Assembly (NCBI RefSeq): GCF_000003815.2
Contig: NC_049990.1
Span: 1,321,452 to 1,385,451 of the forward strand
Length of the DNA stretch: 64,000 nucleotides
Direction of reading: 5' to 3'
Origin: Branchiostoma floridae
Lineage: Eukaryota; Chordata; Leptocardii; Amphioxiformes; Branchiostomatidae
Under the pieces are notes generated by a model that saw only the letters and a program-made list of their open reading frames with translations, ran no database searches and had not been told where the DNA came from. Position numbers and translations under genes: made by a program. Below are positions 46,745-56,553 of the stretch, one piece after another. Within the stretch, counting starts at the first letter, position 1, and each line of letters opens with the position of its first letter.

Positions 46745-48690
46745 ATTTCCTAAACAAAAGATAACTTGCGATGACTGGGCAGGTACCTGGACTTATACTT
46801 ACCTGAGCTACATAATAACACATAGATAGGCTAACTTCGGAAAACTCGTGACAACTTAACAGAGAAATTAGCATAGGGTAATTTGCTTACAATACTATCA
46901 TTGTTACCTCACTTAAGTTACTATGTATCATCATATTCACGATCAAACCACTTGAATGGAGAATACTGTACAATCCTGCATACATGTGTAAGTACATTTA
47001 CCTAATTGCTAGGAACACTTTAAACGACTCTCTCCATTTTCAAAGCTATAAAGAATTTGATGTCTTAAAAATTTAAAAAGATATCTCACCAGTCACAGAT
47101 GTACACCTGACTCTCTGACCGGCTCAGACAAAACGGACGAAATATTTCGATGAAGTTATGAAAAAGGCACAGGTAATGGTATCGTCCGTATCCATAGCGA
47201 CGTTGCATAATATCGTCTCAGTGGCCCACATGTTGACGGCAAAGCTTTCAGACTTTGTTTGCTGTGGCTAATTATTATAAAAAAGTAATATCAAATCTAT
47301 CAGAGACAAAAAAATAAGATAGTAAAACGCTTAGTCACGTTAATTTCATAAAGTGTTAGATATGGATGATTCATATAATAATTTATGATACACATATAAA
47401 CTTTGTAACATTCATAAAAACAGCATTGAGAGTAATCAGTTGCTAATGACTTCACATTAACCGTTTCCATGACGACCGTTGCCTGTCGTCTACAGGAGAC
47501 GTCCTTGTTACGTCATAGTTCCGATAAGGCCCGGTATCAATTTCCAGACGTGCAATCATAATAAGATCAGGGGTACATTAACTAGAATCCTACGTGCATG
47601 ATTGGGGGTTAAATGAGATTAAGTTAATTCCTCCTATTTGCAGGTCAAGGACATACGATTAATGCTTCCAAAGGCGTCATTTCTGTTTTTATATCTCATT
47701 AATATTCCTTCTCATGTATTACAGAAGCGTTTCTTTAATAGAACAAGGTAGTCCTATAGCCTTTTAAATGAGTCCTTAACTCAAGAGAGAGTTCTAGGAA
47801 GTAAAACACGTATGCTACTAAACATTATACGATAAAGTACCCACTACTCTAGCGTACATCAAAAAGCATTCAGTGTTGTGCTATACGTATAGGGAATGTA
47901 CGGGTAGGGTTTGCTTGGGTACCGGTGTAGTGAGTGTCATATCATTTTACAAAACATACATCGCGTAATGCAACACAAAAGGTCGGCTGATTTTCTATTT
48001 GTTGAAACGTTATCCATTACAAAGTAACACTCCCTTCTGTAGTGGAATGCCCCTTTAATTCTGATTAAAAAACGAAAAATTAAAGCTTATGCCGTATACC
48101 CAACACAATACATGCTGTTGAGTTATTTTTGGTCCGTTTTGAGTTTTTGTTTTTTTTATATCTTACTTTTCGTTCCCCGACGCTGCACGTTTGAGGAAAT
48201 GTGACGTTTGCCTAACCCAGGCCCGCTCTGAATGCCAGCCACCCCACCGCTTTAGGCTTAGGTACCATTTCCGAAACGGGGCCCGTTCGGGATGTGTGCG
48301 GAAAGGAAAAATGAAGCTGTTAATATACCAAGGAATATACACAAATTATGCTCCTAGTTTTTAAAAGTCATGTGTGTTTTGTTGCCTTTCGTATCATATT
48401 TTTCGTTTCCGAAAGCTACCGGACCAGGCCCCAGATTGGCCCTGTGACCCGGGACTAACCCAGGCCCGTGAAAGCTCGCCCACCCTGCATGCCTCCCGCC
48501 CCGCCGCCCTGCCGGGAGAAGCCGGCACGCTGCCGACACTGATGGGGAAATGATAGCCGACCGGATCCAGGGGTCAGTGGGGGTCACCGGAGTTACCTGG
48601 GTGTGGTTCTGTTGTGTACACATCGTGCTGACGTCTCCAAGAGACATGCAGTTTCTCAAGATATGTAGTCATCACTTAGTTCGTAATATC
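46745..48690. other. Non-coding stretch with a GC-rich patch
   Basis: At 48170-48650, ACCCAGGCCCG..CCACCC-type sequence occurs twice within GC-rich DNA that lacks a supportable exon. Near 47460-47515 an X-box-like GTTTCCATGACGAC and a TTACGTCAT occur about 35 bp apart. Confidence 0.35.
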
Positions 48691-48694
48691 AAGG

Positions 48695-48870
48695 ACACTC
48701 ACACGCACGCCGTCACACTCACTCACAAACACATAATCATACACAAACACGCAGTCACAGACACACGCACATACACACACATACACGCGCGCGCGCACAG
48801 GCGTACACAGACACACAAAGACACACACACGCACGTACATACATACACATACGCGCGCGCGCGCGCAACA
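48695..48870. repeat. (CA)n / (CGCG)n microsatellite
   Basis: CACACA tract with ACGC and two (CG)n patches. Confidence 0.95.
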
Positions 48871-49511
48871 AAACTTTGTTACGATTTAGAACATTTTACG
48901 TGTTATGTATGTAACGTTATTGTTGTGTTTTAAGCTCATATTTTACATAGTGTATTGCATTACAATTGACAAATTAAGAGTCAGATGAATCCAATTCTGG
49001 TCGCCTTAAGACCAGGTTCTAAGCAGATATTATTGGGGAAGTTTGTAATCTTACATCTCTTGCCTACCGGACAAAAAGCGAGAAACGTGATCCGATGGCC
49101 ACGTTCCTGAACCAACAAATGGTCTTCAGCAATAAACCATTTTACACCTCGTAAAAACCAAGGCAGAACCACACTCGTCTGCTTGGAGACCGCAATGCTA
49201 ACGTTATATCATTACGCCGTGGAGTGGGGATTTATTGACCAAATGTTTGGTGGCGTTGTCATGGTGATTCTGTAAACGCCCGGCCTAGCGTGACGTGCGG
49301 TTTATGCTAATGTTATCATCAACTGGCCTTAAGTGAGGCTAAGACCAAGGATGTTATGTATTCTATATAAACTTGGTACGATTGAAAAGCAAGACCTATA
49401 AATTTATCTACATAAGACATTGTCTACATTATGCCACTGTATAAGACGCATAGGAAAGTATCACCTTGAAGTATTTTTCAACATATTGCGGCCATGTGGT
49501 TTAAAACAAAC

Positions 49512-49517
49512 TTTATT
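49512..49517 (-). terminator. Polyadenylation signal of paralogue B
   Basis: TTTATT on the plus strand gives AATAAA on the minus strand, about 545 nt after the stop codon. The surrounding AAACTTTATTAAGATC is conserved downstream of paralogue A (56281-56296), which supports a real 3' UTR end. Confidence 0.65.
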
Positions 49518-50062
49518 AAGATCACTACTAACAGTAAAAGGTGATGGTTAAGGAATGTGATCACAGTCTACAAACTTTCTCTATCATGAATCTTAAACAT
49601 AACATGAAGTACTTGAAGGACACATTCATTTGTAAAGGCCCACAATTGAGATACAACGTCTTAAAATAGGTAAGCTGTTTGCGGTTTAAAAGATAACTGT
49701 CTTCAAACCTTGAAGTTAACTACAACATATTCACTGATGTGATGAGATCATAGATTCTACCAGGGTCCAAATAGACATACAACATGACAGAGGAGTTAGC
49801 TGACCGAGAATAATGTAGGCAATATATATATGCGTTCTTTTTTTGTAAATCACAACGCCATTTAGGCTGTCAACTTGTGTATGTCTGCTACGTTGAACAT
49901 CAATGAAGAATTCGAGAAAGAAAGGAGTCCCTCGGCCAGCTAACTCCTTCTCCATGTTATCCCTCTGTTTCGCAAACTTCAACTTTTTTCAAGTGACCTA
50001 AGGAGCCTGGTGAAGGCTACTGAGACCACTGTTTCCTGGTGTCTGTCCCCCCTTTAAGACCT

Positions 50063-53000
50063 TTAATAGTTCCCGGCGAGTTCCTTGAGGTAGTCACGGT
50101 TGATGAGCTCTGTCCGCTTCACGAACTTATACCTCCGCCCGCCCTTCCTCTTGTTCCTCGGTAGCAGACAGTGTACGGCCTGGAAGCGACTTTTCAGCAC
50201 ACACAAGCCGTCCTCTCCCTCCATCAACTCAGCTATGTCATCTAGGAACCTCCGCACGGGGTCAGGGGTCGACTCGCACGCCTCCACGCCGTGAACACTC
50301 AGCGCCACCACCCGCGCTCTGCTGCTGTTCTTACGCTTCTTGGTAGGCGGCGCTTCTGTCTGCGCTGTTGGAATGTCCACAGTGACGTATATACCCCTGG
50401 ATTCCTGTTGGACAGTGAAAGAAGGCAACCATTCAACCAACGAACCAACCGTTCAACGGACCAACCAACCAACCGACTGACCGACCAACAAAACAACCAA
50501 CCAATCATACATACATATATACACATACATGTACATGCATACATTATTACATACATACATACATGTACATGCACACATACATAAAAACAAACATACATAG
50601 AAACCGATAAAACAAAAATGCGACCAGCCAAACAAGCGACGTCAAGACCCACCTGGAACAAGTTGTTTGCCTTATATGGAACTATGCCCGTTGCCCTGAC
50701 AACCCCTCCCCCGTTCTTCAGCTTGAGGTCCAGAGGAAACTTGGCCACAGTGGACAGGTAGGTGTGGAGCGCCAAGGACATCTGGAATGGATGAAAGAAT
50801 AAACAATGCTCTTCACTATATTTTGACTATTAATACCAAGATACGCTTAGGCATCAAGATAATATCAGGATACGATACGCCAAAAAGCCCTTACTCAAGC
50901 AACTGGACATGATTTGGGAAATTATATCCAGTTGCTTGAGTAATTGCTATTTGGCAAGTGATACCTACCTACCAACCTACCTTGTCAATCATGTCAAAAC
51001 CTTGTCAAATACATCAAGTATTTGTAATTGCGCAAAAAGTACTTCCAGAGATCAAAGCACAAATTGCTTATACCACTACTTATGCAGCAAACCTTCGCCA
51101 CGCTTACCTGACACAGAGGGAAGGGCAGTATGACACAGTTCATCCTGTCCTCAGAATCCATCTTGGGGAAGGACCGGATCTTCTTGATAGCCGGAGGGTT
51201 GTTCAGGAATTCCTTATTCACGGCCTGTTGGCACTGACGGGATGTGTAGTGTGTTTGTTTGGAACGTATTAGCGGTGAACCGCTCTAATGTAACACATTT
51301 AAAAGTTTGCACAAGCTGTGTTACGTAAAGTTGCAAAGATGGTTGAAAAAAACTTGCAGAAAATGTTGCAAAGAGATTTTATGACAAATAGCAATGAACG
51401 TTTACGAAATTCGAAAAGGAGCAAGTAGTATTTACGAAAAGCATCAAAGAACGTTTATCAAAAGTAGCGAAGAACGTTTACGAAAAGAAGCGAAGAACAA
51501 TTACAAAAAGTAGCGAATAAGAATTACGAAGAGTAGCGAAGTAAAATTACAAAGTAGCAACGAAAATATACAGTCAAAAAGTAGCAAAGAGATAATTAAA
51601 TCGTCAACATGCAGTTATCACAGTTGTACCTTTCTCATCTCCTTCTTCTGGCTCACGTCACATACGTCATACCTCACGTCATCCCACAGGCTGCCGAAAA
51701 TATTCCCCTCCGTGAAAAATGCATTATCATAGAAATCCCGGACAACCGCAAACACCTGTGTCACAAAAACAAGAAAAACAAATAAAGAAGTGCAAACTTC
51801 CATCTCTTGGTAGTTCTAGGAGCGACGAGAGACAGACAATAGGATGTAGTTGTGTACGCAAAGTTATTGTCAGCTCAAGACAGTGCAGCAGGGTGGCAAG
51901 GTGGAGGGATGATAACTTAGAATCCAAAGGTTCTGGGTTCAAATCCCTAGTTGTGTTACTTGGAAAACACAATTATTTCCTAATTCGACTGAGGTGGAAA
52001 TTAGTACCTACCTTTGGCAAGAGACGTCCTCTCGCGTAAAGCGTAAAGTTACAGGTCACGTGTTTGAGGAGATCTCAGCTACACCTCCTGCGCGTTATTA
52101 AATACACAATCCCACCAAGCGTATCATCAGTTAGCTGGTAATAAGAAACAATCTAAAAAAGACCACCACATTTTTTCTATTCTTTAAGTATACCTTAGCG
52201 GGTACGGCGGCCGGGCTGGCCACCCACGCCTCCTCCACGTCATCAGGATTTGCCAGCTCGTTCACGAAGTCATCAACAGGCAGCATCAGCTCATGGCCCA
52301 TGTACTCCACTGGAGGCAGGTACATAGTTTTAACATGGAGCAAGTATAGCAATAGTAAAGACACTGGGCCTTCTAAGTCTACTTATATATTTGTCGGTTT
52401 GGCTGTTTCAAGTCGTACAGCCAGCAGGCGGCCCAACCAGCCACTATAGCTTATTGCAAATGCTATTGGGGCTTTCACATGGAAAGCTAAACAAGTTGAA
52501 TCTCTAAAAAGTAGACATGGCAAAGATGACTCCAACTACAACATCTATGACAAAATGTCTCCTTCCAATGAATTCGAACTTTGTCTCTGCATTTTCAAAC
52601 ATTTCCTTTACACTGATTAACCCCTAACCCTGACCGAACCTTCGAATCCGCACCCTGTCCCCGTCTTGACTCCTTGAACCCTGACCTTTTACCTCACTTT
52701 CGAATCCGCACCCTGTCCCCGTCTCGACTTCTTGAACCCTGACCTTTTACCTCACTTTCGAATCCGCACCCTGTCCCCGTCTCGACTCCTTGAGCATTGA
52801 CCCTGATTTTGCCTTCTCACTCACACCCTGTCCCCGTCCTGACCCCATGAACCCTGACCTTACCTTCTAATCCACACCCTGTGACGACTGTCCCCGTCTT
52901 GACCCCATGAACCCTGACCCTACTGTAATCTCACCTTCGAACCCGCACCCTGTCCCCGGCCTCTCCACGCCGTCCTGCCCGTCGATGACCCCGGTAACCT

Positions 53001-54241
53001 TGACCGTGACGGTGGAGTCGTCCGGCAGCCAGACCTGAGCCGTGAAGGGGAGCCCCAGACACGCCTCCATCCCCGTGTACAGGGCCTGCTGGTCCTCGGG
53101 GAGCTCCACGTCCGTGAACCAGTCTTCCCGGGCCTCGGTTATGTCCTCCTGAAGTCGGTTTGGGGGTTAAGAAAATTAACAAAAGTGAACGTTTGTGGGG
53201 TCGTGTGGCGTAAATGTAGAGTATCTGGCTCAGAACTCACTCAGTAGTCCTAAGTTTGAATCCTACCATGCTGCTGCCATGATTTGTGTACATGGGAAAG
53301 ACACTTAACACGGCTTTAAACGCTTCACCCAGGTGTAAAAAAATGGTACCTGAGTGTGATCCGGCTTAACATTACTGTACTCTGTCTTGTATACGGTGGG
53401 TGACGACCCACTCCTCCTTCAACCACCTTGAAGAAGCAATGGAACTACCTTTATGGATGATGAATTCATGAAATCAAACGTAGACCCCGAGATACAGTGG
53501 ATGGAAATAAAAATTAAAAAAAAAAAGACTAAGTTAGAAGGGTACATCATCACCTTCATGTTATTCTTGGTTATCCTCTCCAGAGCGCCGAACATGACCG
53601 GGTGCATAGTTTCTTCCTTGGTCATCGTGTGCGGAATGGGCGGGGAGCGCTCCCATTTCTGCCTGGAAAAAACAGACCAAGCAAATGAACGAAGGAGTGA
53701 ACAGATGAATCAATTATTCGTTCGTTAAGTCTTTCATTCATTCATCTATTAAGTCATTATCATATTCATTCATTCATCCATTCAATACATTAATAATTCA
53801 ACTTCGGTCTTGAAACTAGTTCAAGAAACAAAGTGGTAACAACTATTCAACAGCTACTAGTATAGTAGCTACAATCTACAATTCTAAATTTGCAAAAAAA
53901 TATATATCACTATGGCTAGGTATTTTGAAGCAGTAGACCTTTTGAGCAATTAGTCATAGGTGGTTGGAAGCCTTGATGTTTTATTATTATTATTTTTTTA
54001 AATCTTAAGACTTTATTTAACAGAATAGTGCAATACTAAGAAATTAATAGTACAATAAACATGGTTTGTAAAATCATTTTGTCCTTTATAAATATTTTGT
54101 CTGTCCGTTTTTCAGAATGACTACATACCTGTCCGCCGGACTGGCTGCCTCCCTGATCTCCATTATCCTCAGCTGGCCACCGCTGCAGAACAGATAGTTC
54201 CCGACAGGCGGCGCTGCTGCGTGGTCTGACGCTGTTGCCAT
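50063..54241 (-). CDS. Paralogue B: uncharacterised 424-aa protein, eight coding exons
   Basis: Coding exons (minus strand): 54241-54129, 53662-53554, 53148-52935, 52309-52194, 51755-51630, 51233-51108, 50781-50653 and 50404-50063. All introns are GT-AG and all phases join, giving 425 codons including TAA. The protein starts MATASDHAAAPPVGNYLFCS. It contains QVWLPDDSTVTVKVTG, FVNELANPDD, RDFYDNAFFTEGN, NNPPAIKKIRSFPKM and GIVPYKANN blocks, and a lysine/arginine stretch (TKKRKNSS) that could be a nuclear localisation signal. It ends in a basic tail (NKRKGGRR, ELAGNY). There is no signal peptide or membrane segment. I do not recognise a known domain, and function is unknown. The same exon layout in paralogue A argues strongly that it is a real gene. 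Confidence 0.9.
50435..50585. repeat. (CCAA)n and (ACAT)n microsatellites in paralogue B, last intron
   Basis: CAACCAACC-type repeats followed by ACATACAT lie between coding exons 7 and 8. Long minus frames here (50781-50299) are read-throughs of exon plus repeat. Confidence 0.85.
51340..51600. repeat. Degenerate ~20-30-bp repeat in paralogue B intron
   Basis: Repeated AAAGTAGCGAAGAACGTTTACG-like units occur between coding exons 5 and 6. The corresponding intron of paralogue A lacks them, so the array probably arose after the gene duplication. Confidence 0.6.
51885..52125 (+). mobile_element. SINE in the coding exon 4/5 intron of paralogue B
   Basis: A weak tRNA-like head (TTCTGGGTTCAAATCCC B-box) is followed by GTGGAAATTAGTACCTACCT, GACGTCCTCTC and GTGTTTGAGGAGA..CACCTCCTGCGCGTTA. 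A decayed copy of the same element sits in the same intron of paralogue A (59560-59720). Confidence 0.65.
52615..52935. repeat. Minisatellite derived from an exon-intron junction
   Basis: About five units of 55-65 bp carry CTTTCGAATCCGCACCCTGT followed by CCCCGTCT..GACTCCTTGAACCCTGACC. The unit is a copy of the end of coding exon 3 (CCTTCGAACCCGCACCCTGT) and its donor. On the minus strand most units therefore contain a GAA(G/A)GT(G/A)AGG-like donor. Paralogue A has at most one such extra unit (about 60035-60100). Confidence 0.85.
53190..53385 (+). mobile_element. SINE in the coding exon 2/3 intron of paralogue B
   Basis: GTGTGGCGTAAATGTAGAGT (A-box-like) and TAAGTTTGAATCCTACC (B-box-like) precede ATGGGAAAGACACTTAACAC and CACCCAGGTGTAAAAAAATG. 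It is absent from the equivalent intron of paralogue A. Confidence 0.75.
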
Positions 54242-54400
54242 ATTGAATCTTCGTGGATTACACGTTCAGGTGTCAAACAACACTATAGGACAGAACATAG
54301 CGTTCGTTAGATAAATTATCTACACAGAAAAACAAATTTGCTAATTTGTTAATTACTTCCATGTCTTAATCAGTTCCATGTCCGTTCCTCTTGTGATTCT

Positions 54401-54579
54401 AATCTCCAAGCAGATCCTACGGTAGCATAAGATAGTATCAAAAGCTGACAGAGGATCTAGGTGTGAAGCCGGCTTAGGGGTTTCTTTGGCTGCATGGCAA
54501 ATGGACACCTCTTGGCTGACTACACTCTTTGGCCAGTTTGGAACTATCTTATACCATTGTAGGATCTGCTTGGAGATTA
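54401..54579. mobile_element. hAT-like MITE, family M2, copy 2
   Basis: The terminal inverted repeats AATCTCCAAGCAGATCCT..GCATAAGATAG are mirrored at the right end. A perfect 8-bp direct repeat GTGATTCT flanks it (54393-54400 and 54580-54587), the target-site duplication length of hAT elements. It lies in the first (5' UTR) intron of paralogue B. No transposase. Confidence 0.9.
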
Positions 54580-54741
54580 GTGATTCTCTCTTGTTCCCAC
54601 AAAAGGCACTCTGTATCACGCAGCGGTAACGCGTTTAGCGGCCCCCCAGACGCTAGACTGGCGCACAGATGGTGTCAAACCACACGTGTGTACTACCACC
54701 TTGCACGAGAAACGTAAGCAAAGACAAACATGAATGTGGTA

Positions 54742-54895
54742 CTGTAGAAGCCGCTTAATTGCACGGACTACAATTATCCGGCTGGTGCAATAATGCGAAG
54801 TTATCCGGCTGGACTGCACCGGTTTGGGATTTGGGATTCCGTGCAATTAACAGAAGTGTGCGTTAATCCGTTGTGCAATTAACTGGCGTCTACTG
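54742..54895. mobile_element. pogo/Tigger-like MITE with TA target site
   Basis: The left end CTGTAGAAGCCGCTTAATTG and the right end, in reverse complement CAGTAGACGCCAGTTAATTG, are flanked on both sides by TA (54740-54741, 54896-54897). The interior has TTATCCGGCTGG twice. It lies in the first intron of paralogue B. Confidence 0.75.
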
Positions 54896-55203
54896 TATCG
54901 GAAAAATTTCGATGACCACTCACTGACATTAGTATGACAAGCCCAAGAAAGTTTTCGAGTCTAGTAGATGATATCTCTTATGTATCCATAACTTGGTAAA
55001 AAAAAGTATCGGCTTCATGTTTCTCTAGATACGATAGAGTGCAGTTATCATAATTTGATGCTGGCCTGATAAAGCCCAAGGACATGGATACGACTGTAAG
55101 AAACTGGCGGAATATGGCTCTTTGTTGTTCTTAAATCTATAAAATGTATTGAAGAGAATATGTTAGATCATGTTCGACACACTAGGTTTAGTATTGTACT
55201 CAC

Positions 55204-55380
55204 CAATCTTGAATAACTGTGGAAGAAAAGTCGTCAGAAGAAGTTTCACGACACGACTCTGGTTGGGGTGGGGAAGGCCACGGGTGTTCGGACGGTTGTG
55301 CGCATGCTCCTCAGCTGAAACCTAACACCTGGTAACAATCATCGGCAAACCCAAATAAGGAATTTATGGCGGGAAAATTT
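55204..55380 (-). promoter_or_regulatory. Promoter and non-coding first exon of paralogue B
   Basis: A conserved donor (AAGATTG|GTGAGT, exon end 55204) marks a 5' UTR exon. It is joined to an acceptor at 54282 (TCCTATAG), 40 nt before the ATG. Upstream, on the transcribed side, lie an NRF1-like TGCGCATGC (55299-55307), a CArG box CCAAATAAGG (55351-55360) and an E2F-like GGCGGGAAA (55368-55376). All have counterparts upstream of paralogue A. The start site itself is not determined. Confidence 0.6.
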
Positions 55381-56284
55381 TCCCTCTCTGCCATCAGTTC
55401 TATTAGCAGCAAATTGTCATAGAAATATCGTAGAACGCCCTTTAACATTTCAAGACATAACTTGTCACTGCGTTTTGCATGAAATATAATGCAGCCTGTC
55501 TCTATGTCTTGGATGGAAAGGCTTAACATTATACAAGATTATTCTAGCTTTTCTATTTCCTTACAGACAAAAGTATCGATATTTTAATAGCTATTCCGGT
55601 CTGTTTCTTGTTTGGTCAGGCTGATGATAAGCGATCCCGACGCAGTGGTAAACAAAGCACGTGTTTGGCAAAAGATTGATTTACATATTATCCAGTAATT
55701 TGATCTGCTAATTCAAATATCAATTTTTAATCCAATCTACTGACGTCCTGGTAAGCACCAGTCACAGCAACAGCGATCGCTTGTATATCACTTTGGTGTA
55801 TGTCAGTGCGCCAATCCTGAGCGAGCGGTTTTGTCACGGTAGTCGCATGTGTTCTTCTTGAACCATTCACTTATTTCAGCAAAGAGATTTCACGTTTTCT
55901 GTCTGCGTAACGTGACGCCACAGAAGCAGCTTGTTCCTTGATAAAGACTCGTGTTGGACAGTCGAAAATTTGAGCATTAAAGTCTAACTTGTTTGTTTCG
56001 AAATTACAGTTAGACATTGCTTCAGAATTACTTCTAACAACAAGATAAACTTTGAAGTGAGCTTTATACCCTAGCCTTGAAATCGTCTTCGTGCCTAGCT
56101 ATTGCATGATGGACAGCCACTCTCTCGAGCTCGCTATTGCATATTAAAGTTTGTAATAGATGAAACAACATGGCGACCTGTGCATCTCCAGGTGTTTGGT
56201 ATGTGACTGCAATCACATATGAGATACACACTGAAGTATCCAGTAATATAAGAAATAAAAAGGCCATGTAACTTCAAAATAAAC

Positions 56285-56290
56285 TTTATT
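56285..56290 (-). terminator. Polyadenylation signal of paralogue A
   Basis: AATAAA on the minus strand, in a context conserved with the signal downstream of paralogue B. It lies 270 nt beyond the predicted stop of the spliced form. Confidence 0.6.
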
Positions 56291-56373
56291 AAGATCTCTA
56301 AAAACATGGTGGTTATGGAATGCGTTCGCACTCGGGTTTTCATTTTTTTCTTACTTTTGAGTCCTGTTAATAC

Positions 56374-56462
56374 TAGTCATGACATCATACTGCACCTGAT
56401 GACATCATACTGCACCTGATGACATCATACTGCACCTGATGACATCATACTGCACCTGAATG
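56374..56462. repeat. 20-bp minisatellite, four units
   Basis: GACATCATACTGCACCTGAT occurs four times head to tail with no variation. It lies in the predicted 3' UTR of paralogue A. Confidence 0.95.
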
Positions 56463-56553
56463 ATACCGACACATTGTTCCCATCCAGTGGCTGAGATTTA
56501 ACATTATCGTTTTAAAAGAAGAAATCTGTATATGTTTTAAAAAGACCTTGAAC

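Noticed and set aside
48354-48659. 101-codon minus frame in GC-rich DNA
   Set aside because: It lies in a locally duplicated GC-rich block; no recognisable domain or exon boundaries.
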